A stretch of DNA of 64,000 bases from Clostridium algidicarnis DSM 15099 (lineage in GTDB: Bacteria > Bacillota > Clostridia > Clostridiales > Clostridiaceae). The notes beneath the pieces were generated by a model. It had not been told where the DNA came from. It worked only from the letters and a program-made list of their open reading frames with translations, and searched no databases. Positions 27,427-38,080 of the stretch are shown in pieces. Every line of letters begins with the position of its first letter. Within the stretch, counting starts at the first letter, position 1. The translations under genes and the position numbers were made by a program. The stretch lies in assembly GCF_002934235.1 (NCBI RefSeq), contig NZ_PTIS01000001.1:1-64000 (forward strand). The letters are read 5' to 3'.

Positions 27427-28326
27427 TTGGATTTGAATCAAAGGGATTCTTGTTATCAAGAGTTTATGGGCAAGTTATATAATGACTACGATAAGTTTAC
27501 AATTCCACTAATATCTGATGATTATATTAAAGAACATTCAAATAGATCATTACAGGAAGTTAAAAGGGATATAGAAAGTTTAGGTGGAATAACAGATATT
27601 AAGGCCACAGAAAGTAAGTCTCAATTTTTCAATACCTTTGAAGTTAGAGGAACTTACACAGGAGAATACTATCATGGAGAGCTTATAGATATTCAAAAGA
27701 TGTCGGAAGTTGCTAATAATTACTTAAAAGCTTTAGATGAAAAAGGCTGGAGTGGTTATAAAACAACTACAAGTTATTTTGTTAACTGGAGACTTGATGA
27801 AAATTACCACTATCAATTTGATATTGTATTTAGAGGATACTTATCAGAGAGTAACGGAAGTGTTGAGCCATCAAAACCTGTAGTACAAATTAACGGACCT
27901 TACTCAGGAGAGGCAGGAAAAGCTATTAATTTTTCTAGTGAAGGATCAAAAACTGAAAATGGAAATATTGCTAAATATGAATGGAATTTTGGTGACAACA
28001 AAACAAGTAATCAAAAAAACCCTACTCATGTTTACACAAAAGAAGGAGAATACACTGTAACGTTAAAGGTAGTTGATGATATGGGAATGGAGGCTATTAA
28101 TACAACAAAGGTAAAGATATCTTTGAATAAATCACAAAGTGATAATTTAACTTATCTATTATATAAAGATGGTGACTTAGTGAATTATATAAGTTATCCA
28201 AAATATGTAAGCGGAGATGTGTCTTACTGCGAAGAAACTTTAGAGAAAGGTAAATACTATATACTTGTTTATTCTGGAAATGACAAGAAGGCAAATTATG
28301 ATCTGACATGGGAAAAGATTAAGTAA
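27427..28326 (+). pseudogene. C-terminal remnant of a clostridial (M9) collagenase
   Basis: The ~299-residue frame begins in the helper part of the collagenase catalytic module: FMGKLYNDYDKFTIPLISDD, ITDIKATESKSQFFNTFEVR, DEKGWSGYKTTTSYFVNW, as in ColG/ColH/ColT. A PKD domain follows (VQINGPYSGEAGKAINFSS, YEWNFGDNKTSNQKNPTHVY). The last part is a collagen-binding domain that looks short. Signal peptide, activator domain and the HExxH peptidase core are missing. There is no ribosome binding site, and the frame starts 22 nt after a terminator. It is therefore a truncated gene, although its remaining frame is intact, which suggests recent loss. Confidence 0.85.
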
Positions 28327-28655
28327 AACTAATAATTATATAAATAATAAAGTAAAAACACCTAATAAATATTGCTTTATATTAAGCATTTTTAGTAGGT
28401 GTTTTTTTAGAATATACTTATAGTTATTATTAATCACATTATATACCTAAAGGATAAGAATTATTGCTAGTAATATTAAATAAGGCATGATATAATTTAA
28501 TTAGATTGAAACTTGCGCAATTATTTATCTAGGGTGTATCTGATAAATATGGCGGTATATCAGACAAAATAAGATAAAAACAAAGTTGCTTTTTTACTAA
28601 AAAGTATAGAATGTCATTAAGTTAAAATTTATTTGTGAAAGGTATTGGTATAAGT
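28327..28655. other. Intergenic region before the amino-acid ABC transporter
   Basis: It contains a terminator at 28354-28408 and an extended -10 box (TGATATAAT, 28488-28496). It also holds a ~150-nt leader with an imperfect hairpin (GTATCTGATA / TATATCAGAC, 28536-28565). No known riboswitch pattern was recognised in the leader. Confidence 0.5.
28354..28408 (+). terminator. Terminator after collagenase remnant
   Basis: AAAAACACCTA and TAGGTGTTTTTTT form outer arms, with an inner GCTTTATATTAAGC stem-like segment. Confidence 0.8.
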
Positions 28656-29471
28656 ATGAATAAGATAATTAAAGGCTTGTTATTAGCATTAATGCTTACT
28701 ATCTCGCTTGTAGGATGTTCAAGTGTAGGAGATAAAAAAGAAGATAAGGAAAATAAAGAACTTGTAATAGGTATGGAACTTGCATATCCACCCTTTGAGA
28801 CTACTGATGAAAAAGGCAATCCTTCAGGTATGAGTGTAGATTTAGCTAAAGATCTTGGAGAGTATCTTGGAAGAACTGTTAGGATTGAAAACATGGCCTA
28901 TGCAGGATTAATCCCATCATTACAATCAAAGAAGATAGATGTGATTTTATCCTCTATGACTATTTCTGAAGAACGGCTAGAGGTTATAGATTTTTCTGAT
29001 GCCTATTCTAATGCCTATTTAACTTTACTAATAAATAAAGATTCACCAGTTAATGAAGTTAAAGATTTGAATTTAAAGGGAAGAAAAGTTGCAATTAAAA
29101 AAGGAACTATTGCTCAGGTTTATGCTGAAAAGTTTTTACCCGAGGCAGAAGTACTTTTATTTGATAAAGAAACAGCTTGCGTACTAGAAGTAGTTCAAGG
29201 TAAGGCGGATGCTTTTATTTATGACCAAATGACTATATTCAAAAACTGGCAACAGTATCCAAATGAGACAAGAGCAAATTTAACTCCATTTGAAGAAGAA
29301 CCTCAAGAGTGGGCCATGGGAGTTAGAAAAGAAGATAAAGAACTAAAGGAACAAATTAATGATTTTATAAAAGAGTATAAGGAAAATGGGGGCTTTGAAA
29401 AGCTATCAGATAAGTATCTATCAGATATAAAGGAAGAATTTAAATCAAGAGATATACCTTTCTTTTTCTAA
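28656..29471 (+). CDS. Amino-acid ABC transporter substrate-binding lipoprotein
   Basis: The 271-aa protein starts with a lipoprotein signal peptide ending at the lipobox LVGC. A type-3 solute-binding domain follows: LVIGMELAYPPFETTDEKGN, GMSVDLAKDLGEYLGRTVRI, IDVILSSMTISEERLEVIDFS. It captures a polar amino acid outside the membrane. I take ATG 28656 because it gives a proper signal peptide; a GTG seven codons upstream only adds residues before it. The permease and ATPase genes follow directly. Confidence 0.9.
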   Translation: MNKIIKGLLLALMLTISLVGCSSVGDKKEDKENKELVIGMELAYPPFETTDEKGNPSGMSVDLAKDLGEYLGRTVRIENMAYAGLIPSLQSKKIDVILSSMTISEERLEVIDFSDAYSNAYLTLLINKDSPVNEVKDLNLKGRKVAIKKGTIAQVYAEKFLPEAEVLLFDKETACVLEVVQGKADAFIYDQMTIFKNWQQYPNETRANLTPFEEEPQEWAMGVRKEDKELKEQINDFIKEYKENGGFEKLSDKYLSDIKEEFKSRDIPFFF

Positions 29472-29551
29472 GGTATATAAATTAGATATTAGCATAGGTT
29501 AAAAATATTTTATTGTAATTTAATTTTGGTTATGGATGAGAGGATATTATT

Positions 29552-30334
29552 ATGAAATTTAAGGATTTGTTTGTAAAAAAGGATAAAGATATAAGCCTTT
29601 TGCAAAAGGCTGTTAATATAGTTATTGTAATCATATTATTAATGGCAATAGTGTTTATTTCTTTTAAAAAGTTAGGTTATCCTTTTAACTTTTCAAAGAT
29701 AATAAAATATAGATATAAGTTCTATACAGGCTTTATGATGACTATAGTTATTAGCTTCTTTTCCCTTATATTAAGTCTTGTTATTGGTACTATAATAGCT
29801 AGCCTTAGAAATTCAAAGATACTTGTGTTAAACTATTTTTCAAGGATATATGTTGAAATAATAAGGGGAACACCCTTACTTGTTCAAATCTTTATATTTT
29901 TCTATATAGTTGCAGCAGCTGCAAAGCTTGAGAATCGTTATATAATGGGTACAATAATATTATCTATGTTTTCTGCAGCCTATGTTAGTGAGATTATAAG
30001 ATCAGGAGTTGAAAGTATTGAAAAGAGCCAGTTAGAAACGGCTATGTCTTTAGGATTTACTAGCTACCAAAAGTATAGGTATATAATATTACCACAGGTT
30101 GTAAAAACTATACTGCCACCTCTAGCAGGGCAGTTTGTTTCTTTGGTTAAGGATTCATCATTATTATCTGTTATTGCAGTAAGTGAGCTTACAAAAAATG
30201 TTCAAGAAGTTGATGCTATAAATTTTGCTACCATGGAAAATTATATAGCATTAGCTATACTATATTTAGTACTTACACTTCCAATTTCACAGTTATCAAG
30301 AAGACTAGAAAGGAAGTTTAATTATGAAAATTAG
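29552..30334 (+). CDS. Amino-acid ABC transporter permease
   Basis: The 260-aa protein has a first hydrophobic helix at ~20-40 and a His/Glu/Arg-type permease domain from ~60. It contains EIIRGTPLLVQIFIFFY, SAAYVSEIIRSGVESI and the EAA loop ETAMSLGFTSYQKYRYIILP that contacts the ATPase. It overlaps the ATPase gene by 11 nt. The start follows GAGAGGAT. Confidence 0.93.
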   Translation: MKFKDLFVKKDKDISLLQKAVNIVIVIILLMAIVFISFKKLGYPFNFSKIIKYRYKFYTGFMMTIVISFFSLILSLVIGTIIASLRNSKILVLNYFSRIYVEIIRGTPLLVQIFIFFYIVAAAAKLENRYIMGTIILSMFSAAYVSEIIRSGVESIEKSQLETAMSLGFTSYQKYRYIILPQVVKTILPPLAGQFVSLVKDSSLLSVIAVSELTKNVQEVDAINFATMENYIALAILYLVLTLPISQLSRRLERKFNYEN

Positions 30335-31058
30335 CATAAAGAACCTTACAAAAAGTTTCAATAACAAAGTAGTCTTAGATAATATATCTATAGAGTTAGA
30401 AGAATTTCACTCTTTAGCTATAATAGGACCTTCTGGTGGAGGAAAGTCTACACTTCTTAGGATATTAGCAGGAATTGAAAGGCCAGATTCAGGAGAAATA
30501 TATATAAATAATAAAAGATTAGATTTTGAAGAAAAAAAGATTAGGGAATATAGAAAGTCTATAGGTGTTGTTTTTCAAGCCTATAACTTATTTCCACACC
30601 TTACCTCATTAGAAAATATAGTACTACCATTAGAAAAGATTCATAAGGTTAAGGGTGAAGAGGCTACAAAGATTGCTGAAGAACTTTTAGAAAGATTTCA
30701 GCTAAGTGAACATAGAGACAAAAGGCCTTCAAAGCTTTCTGGTGGACAACAACAAAGAGTTGCTTTAGCAAGAGCACTTGCTATAAAATCAGAGTTTTTA
30801 TTACTTGATGAACCTACCTCAGCTTTGGATCCAGAACTTACATCTGAGGTACTAGCTATGATATTAGAATTAGAAAAAGCTAATAAAGATTTGATACTAG
30901 TAACTCATGAAATGGGATTTGCAAGGCAGGCTTGTGATAAGCTTATATTTATATCAGGGGGAAAGATAAAAGAAATGGGAGATTCAAGCAAGGTGTTTTC
31001 AGCGCCAAAAACAAAAGAACTACAAAACTTTTTAGATAAAATATTAGAGTGGAAATAA
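30324..31058 (+). CDS. Amino-acid ABC transporter ATPase
   Basis: The 244-aa ATPase has Walker A GPSGGGKST, the Q-loop in VFQAYNLFPH, signature LSGGQQQRVALARAL, Walker B EFLLLDEPTSALDPE and the switch His in LVTHEMGFA. It belongs to the GlnQ/HisP group. It starts within the end of the permease gene and ends just before a terminator. Confidence 0.95.
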   Translation: MKISIKNLTKSFNNKVVLDNISIELEEFHSLAIIGPSGGGKSTLLRILAGIERPDSGEIYINNKRLDFEEKKIREYRKSIGVVFQAYNLFPHLTSLENIVLPLEKIHKVKGEEATKIAEELLERFQLSEHRDKRPSKLSGGQQQRVALARALAIKSEFLLLDEPTSALDPELTSEVLAMILELEKANKDLILVTHEMGFARQACDKLIFISGGKIKEMGDSSKVFSAPKTKELQNFLDKILEWK

Positions 31059-31076
31059 AAGGATATATAAGTAAAG

Positions 31077-31099
31077 CACCTAGAGATAGGTGTTTTTTT
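31077..31099 (+). terminator. Terminator of amino-acid transporter operon
   Basis: CACCTA-gaga-TAGGTG followed by seven T. Confidence 0.85.
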
Positions 31100-31150
31100 C
31101 TTTTAGTGTTCAATTTAAATTTAACAATGAAATGTTTATGAATATACAAA

Positions 31151-31177
31151 TAAGTAAAAAATTGTTGATAACGATTA
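31151..31177 (+). promoter_or_regulatory. Possible sigma-D-type promoter of chemoreceptor gene
   Basis: TAAG at 31151-31154, 15 nt, then AACGATTA at 31170-31177 loosely matches the TAAA-N15-GCCGATAT motility consensus. The match is partial. Confidence 0.25.
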
Positions 31178-31255
31178 AAGAAAGGGTTAAAATTGAGACT
31201 AATGTATAAATAAAGAGTGAACAAATTAAAATAAGCTTAGAAAGAAGGTAATAAA

Positions 31256-33241
31256 GTGAATTCTATTAAAGGTAAGATAATAAGCATTTCCTTAATCATA
31301 TCCGTAAGTTTTATCGTTTTAGTATCAGGAATGGGTTATAGTACATCTAAAAATAACATTAAAAAAGAAACATTATCAAAAATTCAGTTTCAAGCAGATA
31401 CTTATTCTATTAATTTTGATGGCTGGTTAAATACTCAAGGAAAGGTTGTGGATGAGCTTAGTAGTGATTTGGAAAAGATGGAGGGTTACAACAATGAAAT
31501 TTTAACATCTTTTTTAAATAATAAAATTGATAATAACAAGGGGTTTTCAGCTCTTTATATTGGATTTAAAGACAAACAGGTTATATTTAATTCCTCAACA
31601 AATATACCAGAAAATTATGACCCCACACAAAGGGAGTGGTATAAACAGGCCTTAAAGGAAGACAAGCTTATATTTACAGCACCGTACATAGATGCTTTTA
31701 GTGATAATATGGTAGTAACTATTGCAAAGCCTGTAAGGGATAATGGAATAGTAATTGGGGTTGCAGCAGCAGATGTTTTTGTGGATTATTTAGTGAATTT
31801 GACTAAAGATGCAAATGCAGGTGAAGATTCTTATGCATTTCTTTTAGATGATAATAGAAATTATGTAGTTCACCCTAATGAGGAATTTAAACCAACGGAA
31901 AAAGGTAGTATAAGTTTTGAAAAGGTACTAAATGATAGATTTAGTCATATAGCCGAACAATTTAATGAGGATAATACATTAAATCTTGTACAAGATTATG
32001 ATGATACTAATAAATATTTTGTAACTTCTAAAGTTAAAAGTTCAAATTGGATATTTGGATTTGCGGTGCCTGAAACCTACATAATGGCGCCCATTAAAGA
32101 TCTTTTACATAAACTTATTATTTTAACAGTATTAAGTATTGTTATAATGAGTGGTTTATTATCTATTGTTTTAATTAAAATATTTAAGCCTTTTGGAGCA
32201 ATAGTTAATAATATAGAAAAATTTGCAACAGGGGATTTTTCATCTGAGGATCTAAAAATAAACATAAAAAGTAAGGATGAAATAGGAAAGATAAATAATT
32301 CATTATATAAAATGCAAAAACAATTAACCTCATTAATAAAAGAAATAATGGATAATTCACAAAACCTTAGTGCATCTTCACAAGAACTTTTGGCTACGGT
32401 AGAACAATTATCTTTAAAAGCAGAAACTATTGATGATGCAGTAGGTGTTATTTCAGATGGTATGCAAGAATCAAGTGCAACTACAGAGGAAATAAGTGCG
32501 TCAATGGAGGAAGTAGATTCAAGTATAAATATATTATCTTCAAAAGCTATGGAAGGAAGTAATAATTCAAATGAATTTAAATTGAGAGCTATCTCTGTTA
32601 AAAATAATAGTGAAAAAGCTATTCAAGAAACTAAAAATCTATATGCTGAAAAACAAAGAAATATGGAAGTTGCTATAGAAGAGGGAAGAGTAGTAGATAG
32701 CATAAAAGTTATGGCAGATACTATAGGCAGTATAGCTGAACAAACTAACTTATTAGCATTAAATGCTGCAATAGAAGCTGCAAGAGCTGGAGAACAAGGA
32801 AAAGGTTTTGCAGTAGTAGCAGAGGAAGTAAGGACACTAGCGGAACAATCATCGCAATCAGTAATAAATATTCAAGATACTATTTTAAAAGTTCAACAGG
32901 CTTTTAAAAGAAGTATTGATACAGGGAAAGATATATTAGAATTTATAAATACAAATGTAAATGAGCAATTTAATGGTTATAAGGAAATTGGAAATCAGTA
33001 TTATAATGATGCTGATTTCGTAACTAAGATGTCAGAAGAAATAACAGCAACGGTTGGGCAAGTAAGTGAGGCAGTTGAAAATATGGCAAATGCTTCTCAA
33101 GGATCTAGTGAAAAAGCAGAAACCATAAAAGAAAGCATGAATGAAACCACAATGGCTATAAAGCAAGTAGCTAAGACAGCTGAAATGCAAACAACTCTTT
33201 CTGAGAAACTTAATGAAATGGTGCAAAAGTTTAAAATTTAA
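31256..33241 (+). CDS. Methyl-accepting chemotaxis protein with dCache sensor
   Basis: The 661-aa receptor has a membrane helix at residues ~8-28. A periplasm-side double-Cache domain spans ~35-275 ([52 protein letters not shown]). A second helix lies at ~280-305, then HAMP. The signalling hairpin has the conserved tip [20 protein letters not shown] and [12 protein letters not shown]. The Cache domain keeps YxxxxxxxW...D features of amino-acid-binding dCache, and the gene lies directly after an amino-acid transporter. Start is GTG after AGAAGG. Confidence 0.95.
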   Translation: MNSIKGKIISISLIISVSFIVLVSGMGYSTSKNNIKKETLSKIQFQADTYSINFDGWLNTQGKVVDELSSDLEKMEGYNNEILTSFLNNKIDNNKGFSALYIGFKDKQVIFNSSTNIPENYDPTQREWYKQALKEDKLIFTAPYIDAFSDNMVVTIAKPVRDNGIVIGVAAADVFVDYLVNLTKDANAGEDSYAFLLDDNRNYVVHPNEEFKPTEKGSISFEKVLNDRFSHIAEQFNEDNTLNLVQDYDDTNKYFVTSKVKSSNWIFGFAVPETYIMAPIKDLLHKLIILTVLSIVIMSGLLSIVLIKIFKPFGAIVNNIEKFATGDFSSEDLKINIKSKDEIGKINNSLYKMQKQLTSLIKEIMDNSQNLSASSQELLATVEQLSLKAETIDDAVGVISDGMQESSATTEEISASMEEVDSSINILSSKAMEGSNNSNEFKLRAISVKNNSEKAIQETKNLYAEKQRNMEVAIEEGRVVDSIKVMADTIGSIAEQTNLLALNAAIEAARAGEQGKGFAVVAEEVRTLAEQSSQSVINIQDTILKVQQAFKRSIDTGKDILEFINTNVNEQFNGYKEIGNQYYNDADFVTKMSEEITATVGQVSEAVENMANASQGSSEKAETIKESMNETTMAIKQVAKTAEMQTTLSEKLNEMVQKFKI

Positions 33242-33492
33242 AATTAACTTAAGGATTTAATTTAGTGTAAACTAAAATATTCAGATGTATAGTCAGATGG
33301 ATCCAAAATTCGCAAAAGAATATAGATTACCCATTGACATTGCACGAAATTTATAATAAATTATAGAGGCATTTGTTTTATACGTTATTTTTATTTAATA
33401 AGAGGATTTTAATGCTTTAATTTATTATATTTTAAATGGTAGGATAACAATGTATATAACTTATGTAATTTACTAGTACATAGGGGGAAAAA

Positions 33493-34101
33493 ATGAATAA
33501 TGATAATAAGGTACAGATAGTTACAGCAGATCCATCTGCACTAGGTTTATTTGGTCTTGCAGTTATAACTTTAGTGGCATCTTCCCAAAAGCTTGGATTT
33601 ACACAAGATGTTTCTTTTGTTTTACCTTGGGCAATATTTTTAGGGGCCTTTGCTCAATTACTTGCAAGTATAAATGATTTTAAACATAACAATACTTTTG
33701 GTGCTACGGCATTTGCAGCTTATGCATTCTTTTGGTTTGCTATGGGATTTACATGGCTTATACAAAATGGGGTTTTCGGCGCAGAGCTTGCATCTAAGGC
33801 TGATCCTAAGCAACTAGGGTTTGCATTTTTGTCATATTTAATATTTACTGCATTTATGACTATAGGAGCAATGGAGACTCATAAGGTTTTATTCCTTATA
33901 TTTGTAGGCATTGACTTCTTATTTTTAGGACTTACATTAAGTTCATTTGGAATAATGAAAGAGTTTTCACATAGTATGGCGGCTTATGCAGAATTTACAA
34001 TAGCAATATTATCTTTTTATGGCAGTGCTGCAGCATTATTAAATACTCACTTTGGTAAGGTGTTTTTACCAGTGGGTAAGCCTTTTGGAATATTTAAATA
34101 A
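33493..34101 (+). CDS. GPR1/FUN34/YaaH (SatP-type) acetate/succinate transporter
   Basis: The 202-aa membrane protein has six hydrophobic segments. The N-terminal signature ADPSALGLFGLAVIT corresponds to the family motif NPAPLGL. Further typical stretches are LPWAIFLGAFAQLLASI and NNTFGATAFAAYAFFWF. Family members move acetate or succinate with protons. It is a single gene between two terminators, preceded by AGGGGG. Confidence 0.9.
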   Translation: MNNDNKVQIVTADPSALGLFGLAVITLVASSQKLGFTQDVSFVLPWAIFLGAFAQLLASINDFKHNNTFGATAFAAYAFFWFAMGFTWLIQNGVFGAELASKADPKQLGFAFLSYLIFTAFMTIGAMETHKVLFLIFVGIDFLFLGLTLSSFGIMKEFSHSMAAYAEFTIAILSFYGSAAALLNTHFGKVFLPVGKPFGIFK

Positions 34102-34156
34102 GGTGATTTTAAGTCTAATGTAGGATTTTAATATTACAATACGGAAATTGTGGTAT

Positions 34157-34196
34157 AAAAAAGGTACTCTATAATTAATTATGGAGTACCTTTTTT
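34157..34196. terminator. Bidirectional terminator
   Basis: AAAAAAGGTACTC (34157-34169) and GAGTACCTTTTTT (34184-34196) serve both the transporter and the convergent nucleotidase gene. Confidence 0.9.
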
Positions 34197-34245
34197 CATC
34201 ACTTTTTATATTGCTATTTTTTTATAAGCCTTAATATTAAAAGAA

Positions 34246-36297
34246 TTATTTACCTCTTTTTAGTATCGAGACACCTGTAGCGGTTAATGATAGACCTAAG
34301 ATGATTATAAGGGATAATCCTATAGGAGATCCTGTCTTAGGTAAGTCACTATAATTTATATTAGTTTTTGAAGAATCATTTGAAGGCTCTGAAGATTCCA
34401 CCTTGTCGTTATTATTATCAAAAGTAATAGGTAACTCATTATCATCTTCATTTTTAGTATAAAGATTATCTAATTCTTCTTTTGGAATATCATTTATATT
34501 TATAGAAGCAATATTTGTATACTTTCCATCGTCACTAGTTGGAACACTTAATATTCCTTTTTGTACTAGCTTTGTTACAAGATCATATTCTTTAGAAAGT
34601 TTATCTATACCTAAAAGTGACCAGTTTTCAGCTACGTGTCCATCTAGTAGGCCACCTTTAACATTCATTATATAATCTATAGAACGATTTCTTATGGTTC
34701 CAGCATCTTCCCCATATTCATCTTTAGATGACCACAATTTTTTGATATTAGATCTTCCTTCTAGGGCTCCACCTTTTGATAAGAGTTGATCCATACGGTA
34801 GGAATTAAGACCTAGTTTAAGGGTATCACTATCTTTGATTTCTTTTCCATCTCTATAAGTTAAATTAACTATTCTATTTCCAGCAGGTTTTGATAGATCA
34901 ATATTGTAGTTTATTCCACCAAAGATATCATTAGTGCTGTACTTTGAATTTCTTCTAGTAGGGTTAAAGCTTGGAGTGATATCACCTTCTTTAAGCTGAT
35001 TAAAGTAGGCAGCTGACCATTCCATGTAATCTTTAAGGTCTTTTCCTGTAACTTCATATACTGTAGTTTCACCACCAGTATATCTATAGTTAAAGGCTAT
35101 GTCCTTTTTCTTTATAGGTCCTATATTTAATTTTGCTTTTTCATTTTCTATGCCTATAGCCACTGCATCAGCCTTGCTATAGTATAATTGAACTTCATTA
35201 AAAAATGTAGTAAGAGCTGTTGGGGCTATTTGAATTTCAGGTATACCTTTAATTTGCTCATCAGGTACTAAAGGCATAACCTTAAGCTCACCTATAACCT
35301 TATTTGCTTCATCTCTTAAAGCCTTATGGAAAGGTTGTAATTTATCTTCAAGTTCCTTATCTGATTTATATTTTGATACATCTATAACATTGGATTTCTT
35401 ATCTTTAAGAAGATACTTATCATTTTCCTTTTTAAAGGTTAAATCTACCTTAGATAAACGTTCTCCATATTTTGAAGGTTCTGTTACAAGTACTCCATTT
35501 ATAAGTTTTCCATCGATTTGTTTATGCATATGACCTGCAAATATAACGGAAAGCTCAGGCACAGCATTAGCTAAGTCAGTTACACCAGTATTTGTAATCT
35601 CATTTTCATTATCTTCGCCCATGTGAATAAGTCCAACCATCACATCTACTTTTCCTTCAAGTTCTTTTACTACCTTTTTAGTTTCTTCTACAGGATCTGT
35701 AGTATGAACACCTTTTAAATGATCAGTTCCAGCTTCAAACTTTTCAATAAGTGGGGTAGTCATACCTATAACTCCTATTTTTATACCACTTCTTTCAACT
35801 ATGGAGTAAGCAGGCATAAATCTAGTTCCGTCTTCATTATATAAGTTACCTACAATTGCTTGTCCAGTTTTAAATTGATTAGTTACATTCTTTAAAGTAT
35901 CTAAGCCAAAGTTAAATTCATGATTACCCATGGCCCAAACATCATAGTTTAAATAATTCATAGCAGTCACCATAGGCTGCTCAGCACCTTTATTAAAAGT
36001 TTCTACAGAATTATCCTGAATGGCATCTCCTGCATCTACTAATATAACATTAGGATTTTTAGAGCGTACATCCTTCACTATAGAAGCTATTTGTGTCATG
36101 CTTCCTTTGATATTAGCCTCATCTGCTGAATAGTCCCAAGGCATGAATCTTCCATGGACATCAGAACTTTGTAAAATGGTAATGGTTACATCCTCATTAA
36201 TAGTTTCAGCCTTTGCTGATTTTAAATTAAATGAAGTAACGGTAGACAGGGATAAGGAAAGGGTTACAAAAAGGCTCAATAATTTTTTGTTATTCAA
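34246..36297 (-). CDS. Cell-wall-anchored 5'-nucleotidase / 2',3'-cyclic phosphodiesterase
   Basis: This 683-aa exported protein has a signal peptide (~1-30). A metallophosphatase domain follows (SSDVHGRF, DAGDAIQDN, MGNHEFNFG, GHMHKQIDG) with all metal ligands visible. The 5'-nucleotidase C-terminal domain lies at ~370-540. A Ser/Asn/Asp-rich spacer ends in LPKTG, a hydrophobic helix and KRGK. The sortase signal means covalent attachment to peptidoglycan. It releases phosphate or nucleosides from extracellular nucleotides. Start is TTG behind AAAGGAGG. Confidence 0.95.
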   Translation of the reverse strand: MNNKKLLSLFVTLSLSLSTVTSFNLKSAKAETINEDVTITILQSSDVHGRFMPWDYSADEANIKGSMTQIASIVKDVRSKNPNVILVDAGDAIQDNSVETFNKGAEQPMVTAMNYLNYDVWAMGNHEFNFGLDTLKNVTNQFKTGQAIVGNLYNEDGTRFMPAYSIVERSGIKIGVIGMTTPLIEKFEAGTDHLKGVHTTDPVEETKKVVKELEGKVDVMVGLIHMGEDNENEITNTGVTDLANAVPELSVIFAGHMHKQIDGKLINGVLVTEPSKYGERLSKVDLTFKKENDKYLLKDKKSNVIDVSKYKSDKELEDKLQPFHKALRDEANKVIGELKVMPLVPDEQIKGIPEIQIAPTALTTFFNEVQLYYSKADAVAIGIENEKAKLNIGPIKKKDIAFNYRYTGGETTVYEVTGKDLKDYMEWSAAYFNQLKEGDITPSFNPTRRNSKYSTNDIFGGINYNIDLSKPAGNRIVNLTYRDGKEIKDSDTLKLGLNSYRMDQLLSKGGALEGRSNIKKLWSSKDEYGEDAGTIRNRSIDYIMNVKGGLLDGHVAENWSLLGIDKLSKEYDLVTKLVQKGILSVPTSDDGKYTNIASININDIPKEELDNLYTKNEDDNELPITFDNNNDKVESSEPSNDSSKTNINYSDLPKTGSPIGLSLIIILGLSLTATGVSILKRGK

Positions 36298-36643
36298 TTT
36301 TTTTTATCCTCCTTTATGATATACAATTTTGTCACTATAATTATACTTCAAATTAACTAAAATACAAAATAAATTTACATTATGGTTTCAGTGGGAGTAA
36401 AAAGTACCTCTGAAGCTTAGAAATCTGTTTCTATTTGGCACATAAAATTTAAGGTATATATAGGTGGATTTTAGATATTATGATATAGATAATAAAAATA
36501 TTGATACATCCCCTTTTAATTAGCATATTGAAAAGTTTAAGTACTAAGTTTTATAAGTCTAGTGAAAAATTAAGAGTAATAGGATGAAAGTTTAACGTAT
36601 ATTTCAGCTGTTTTTATAAAATAGGATTATTTTACAGATTATG
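36298..36643. other. Intergenic region between nucleotidase and histidine kinase genes
   Basis: No gene is supported. The left part holds the nucleotidase promoter and an imperfect stem-loop at 36384-36416; the rest is AT-rich. Confidence 0.5.
36384..36416. repeat. Imperfect stem-loop upstream of nucleotidase gene
   Basis: GTTTCAG..GGGAGTA and TACCTCTGAAGC face each other across AAAAG (TTCAG/CTGAA and GTA/TAC pair perfectly, the middle is bulged). It could be a small dispersed repeat or an RNA element in the nucleotidase leader; only one copy is in the window. Confidence 0.3.
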
Positions 36644-38080
36644 TTAGAATTGAAATTTGAACTGTGTTTCTTCATTTTGCTTACTATTAAGGGTAACATT
36701 AATATTATGTCTGTCTGCTATTTGCTTTGCAATAGCAAGGCCAAGACCTGTGCCGTTTTTATTTGCCTCTGATTTTACCTTATAGAAGCGGTCAAAGATA
36801 TAGGGTAAGTCTTCTTTTGAAATTCCAATTCCGTTATCTTTAATTGATACTGATCTATTTTTAAGTGTAAGTGTGACCACACCACCTTTAGGAGAAAACT
36901 TTATAGCGTTATCAAGAATAATCAATAACATCTGGCGCAAACGACCATAATCTCCCAATACTTCAAATATATGAGTATCTTGATTTTGCTTTATATTAAC
37001 ACCTTTTAATTTAGCAATTTGACTTGCACTACGAATCACATCATTTATCACATCACAAAGGTTAATCTGTTGCATTTCTATTTTGAAATCTGTATTTTGA
37101 AGACGAGATAAATCAAGTAAGTCGTTTACTAGTCTTTGGAGATACAGGCTTTCACGTAGCATTTGATGGTGATATATTTTTATTTGATCAGGATCTGTTA
37201 CTATTTCCTCACAGAGTGCTTCAAGAGAACCTCGAATTACTGTAACTGGTGTTCTAAGTTCATGAGAAATATTTGATATAAAGTCCTGGCGAAGCCTATA
37301 AAGCTTTTGGCGTTCCTGGCTGGCAAGGTCAAGCTGATCACTTAACACATCAATAGCAGATGCAAGCTCTCCAATTTCATCTTTTTGACGTACACCTGTT
37401 TTGCTACTATAATCCCCTGCTGCAAGCTGCAGTGCTGAATCCTTCATCTTTTTTAAAGGCTTTGTAAAAGCTACTGCAAGTATTATAGATAAAATAATAG
37501 ACAAGATAAGAGCAACTAAGATGCTCAATGTTAAAATACTAAATCCCTTTAAGACACCTTCATTCATTCCTTCTACAGGAGAATGCAGAAGGAGGGCACC
37601 AATAACTTTTCCTTTAATCTCAATAGGTGTGCCTACAGTAAGTGTAGGGGCATTCAAAAGATTACTAAAACCCTCACTAAAGGTTGTTTTCCCTTGAAAA
37701 ACTTCTTTAACAACGGCTTCGGCATCTGCTGGTAAATCAGCATAATTATACTTTTTACTTTCCATGTGGCTACTTGTAATAAGATCAAGGTTTTCGTCCA
37801 CAATCCATACATCTGTCATGGCAATATCATCTAAAAGTCGAAGATATGAACCGTACCCTAGATGCTTCCCACCCATAATATTAGTAGAGGACCCTGAATC
37901 ACTTATAAGGTTAGAAAGTGTATCTGCAATAGTTACCGCACGTTTCCCTAAATCAGACTTGTAGATTTTCATGGTGTGATTTTTAAAAAGGGTCATAAAA
38001 ACGCTACCTATAATTATTGAAAATAACAAAAGTGTAGCAGAAAAATACATTATTAGTTTAAATGCAATTTTATTTTTCAT
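36644..38080 (-). CDS. Sensor histidine kinase (EnvZ/PhoR type)
   Basis: The 478-aa protein has membrane helices at ~8-30 and ~175-205 enclosing an extracytoplasmic sensor region (Cache/PAS-like, DVWIVDENLDLITSS). HAMP follows, then the H-box ISHELRTPVTVIRGSLEAL with the phospho-His. The N-box is ILDNAIKFSPKGG, with G-boxes DNGIGISKEDLPYIFDRFYK and GTGLGLAIAKQI. It overlaps the response regulator gene by 11 nt and pairs with it. The likely stimulus is extracellular; the nearby secreted DUF2680 gene may be a target. Confidence 0.95.
   Translation of the reverse strand: MKNKIAFKLIMYFSATLLLFSIIIGSVFMTLFKNHTMKIYKSDLGKRAVTIADTLSNLISDSGSSTNIMGGKHLGYGSYLRLLDDIAMTDVWIVDENLDLITSSHMESKKYNYADLPADAEAVVKEVFQGKTTFSEGFSNLLNAPTLTVGTPIEIKGKVIGALLLHSPVEGMNEGVLKGFSILTLSILVALILSIILSIILAVAFTKPLKKMKDSALQLAAGDYSSKTGVRQKDEIGELASAIDVLSDQLDLASQERQKLYRLRQDFISNISHELRTPVTVIRGSLEALCEEIVTDPDQIKIYHHQMLRESLYLQRLVNDLLDLSRLQNTDFKIEMQQINLCDVINDVIRSASQIAKLKGVNIKQNQDTHIFEVLGDYGRLRQMLLIILDNAIKFSPKGGVVTLTLKNRSVSIKDNGIGISKEDLPYIFDRFYKVKSEANKNGTGLGLAIAKQIADRHNINVTLNSKQNEETQFKFQF

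Noticed and set aside
28536..28565. Hairpin in the amino-acid transporter leader as a known riboswitch
   Set aside because: No lysine, glycine or T-box consensus elements are present; it may only be a local stem.
33302..33370. TTGACA near 33335 paired with TATAAT as a strong promoter for the SatP-type gene
   Set aside because: The obvious TATAAT is only 12 nt from TTGACA; the correctly spaced hexamer is poor, so I did not list it.
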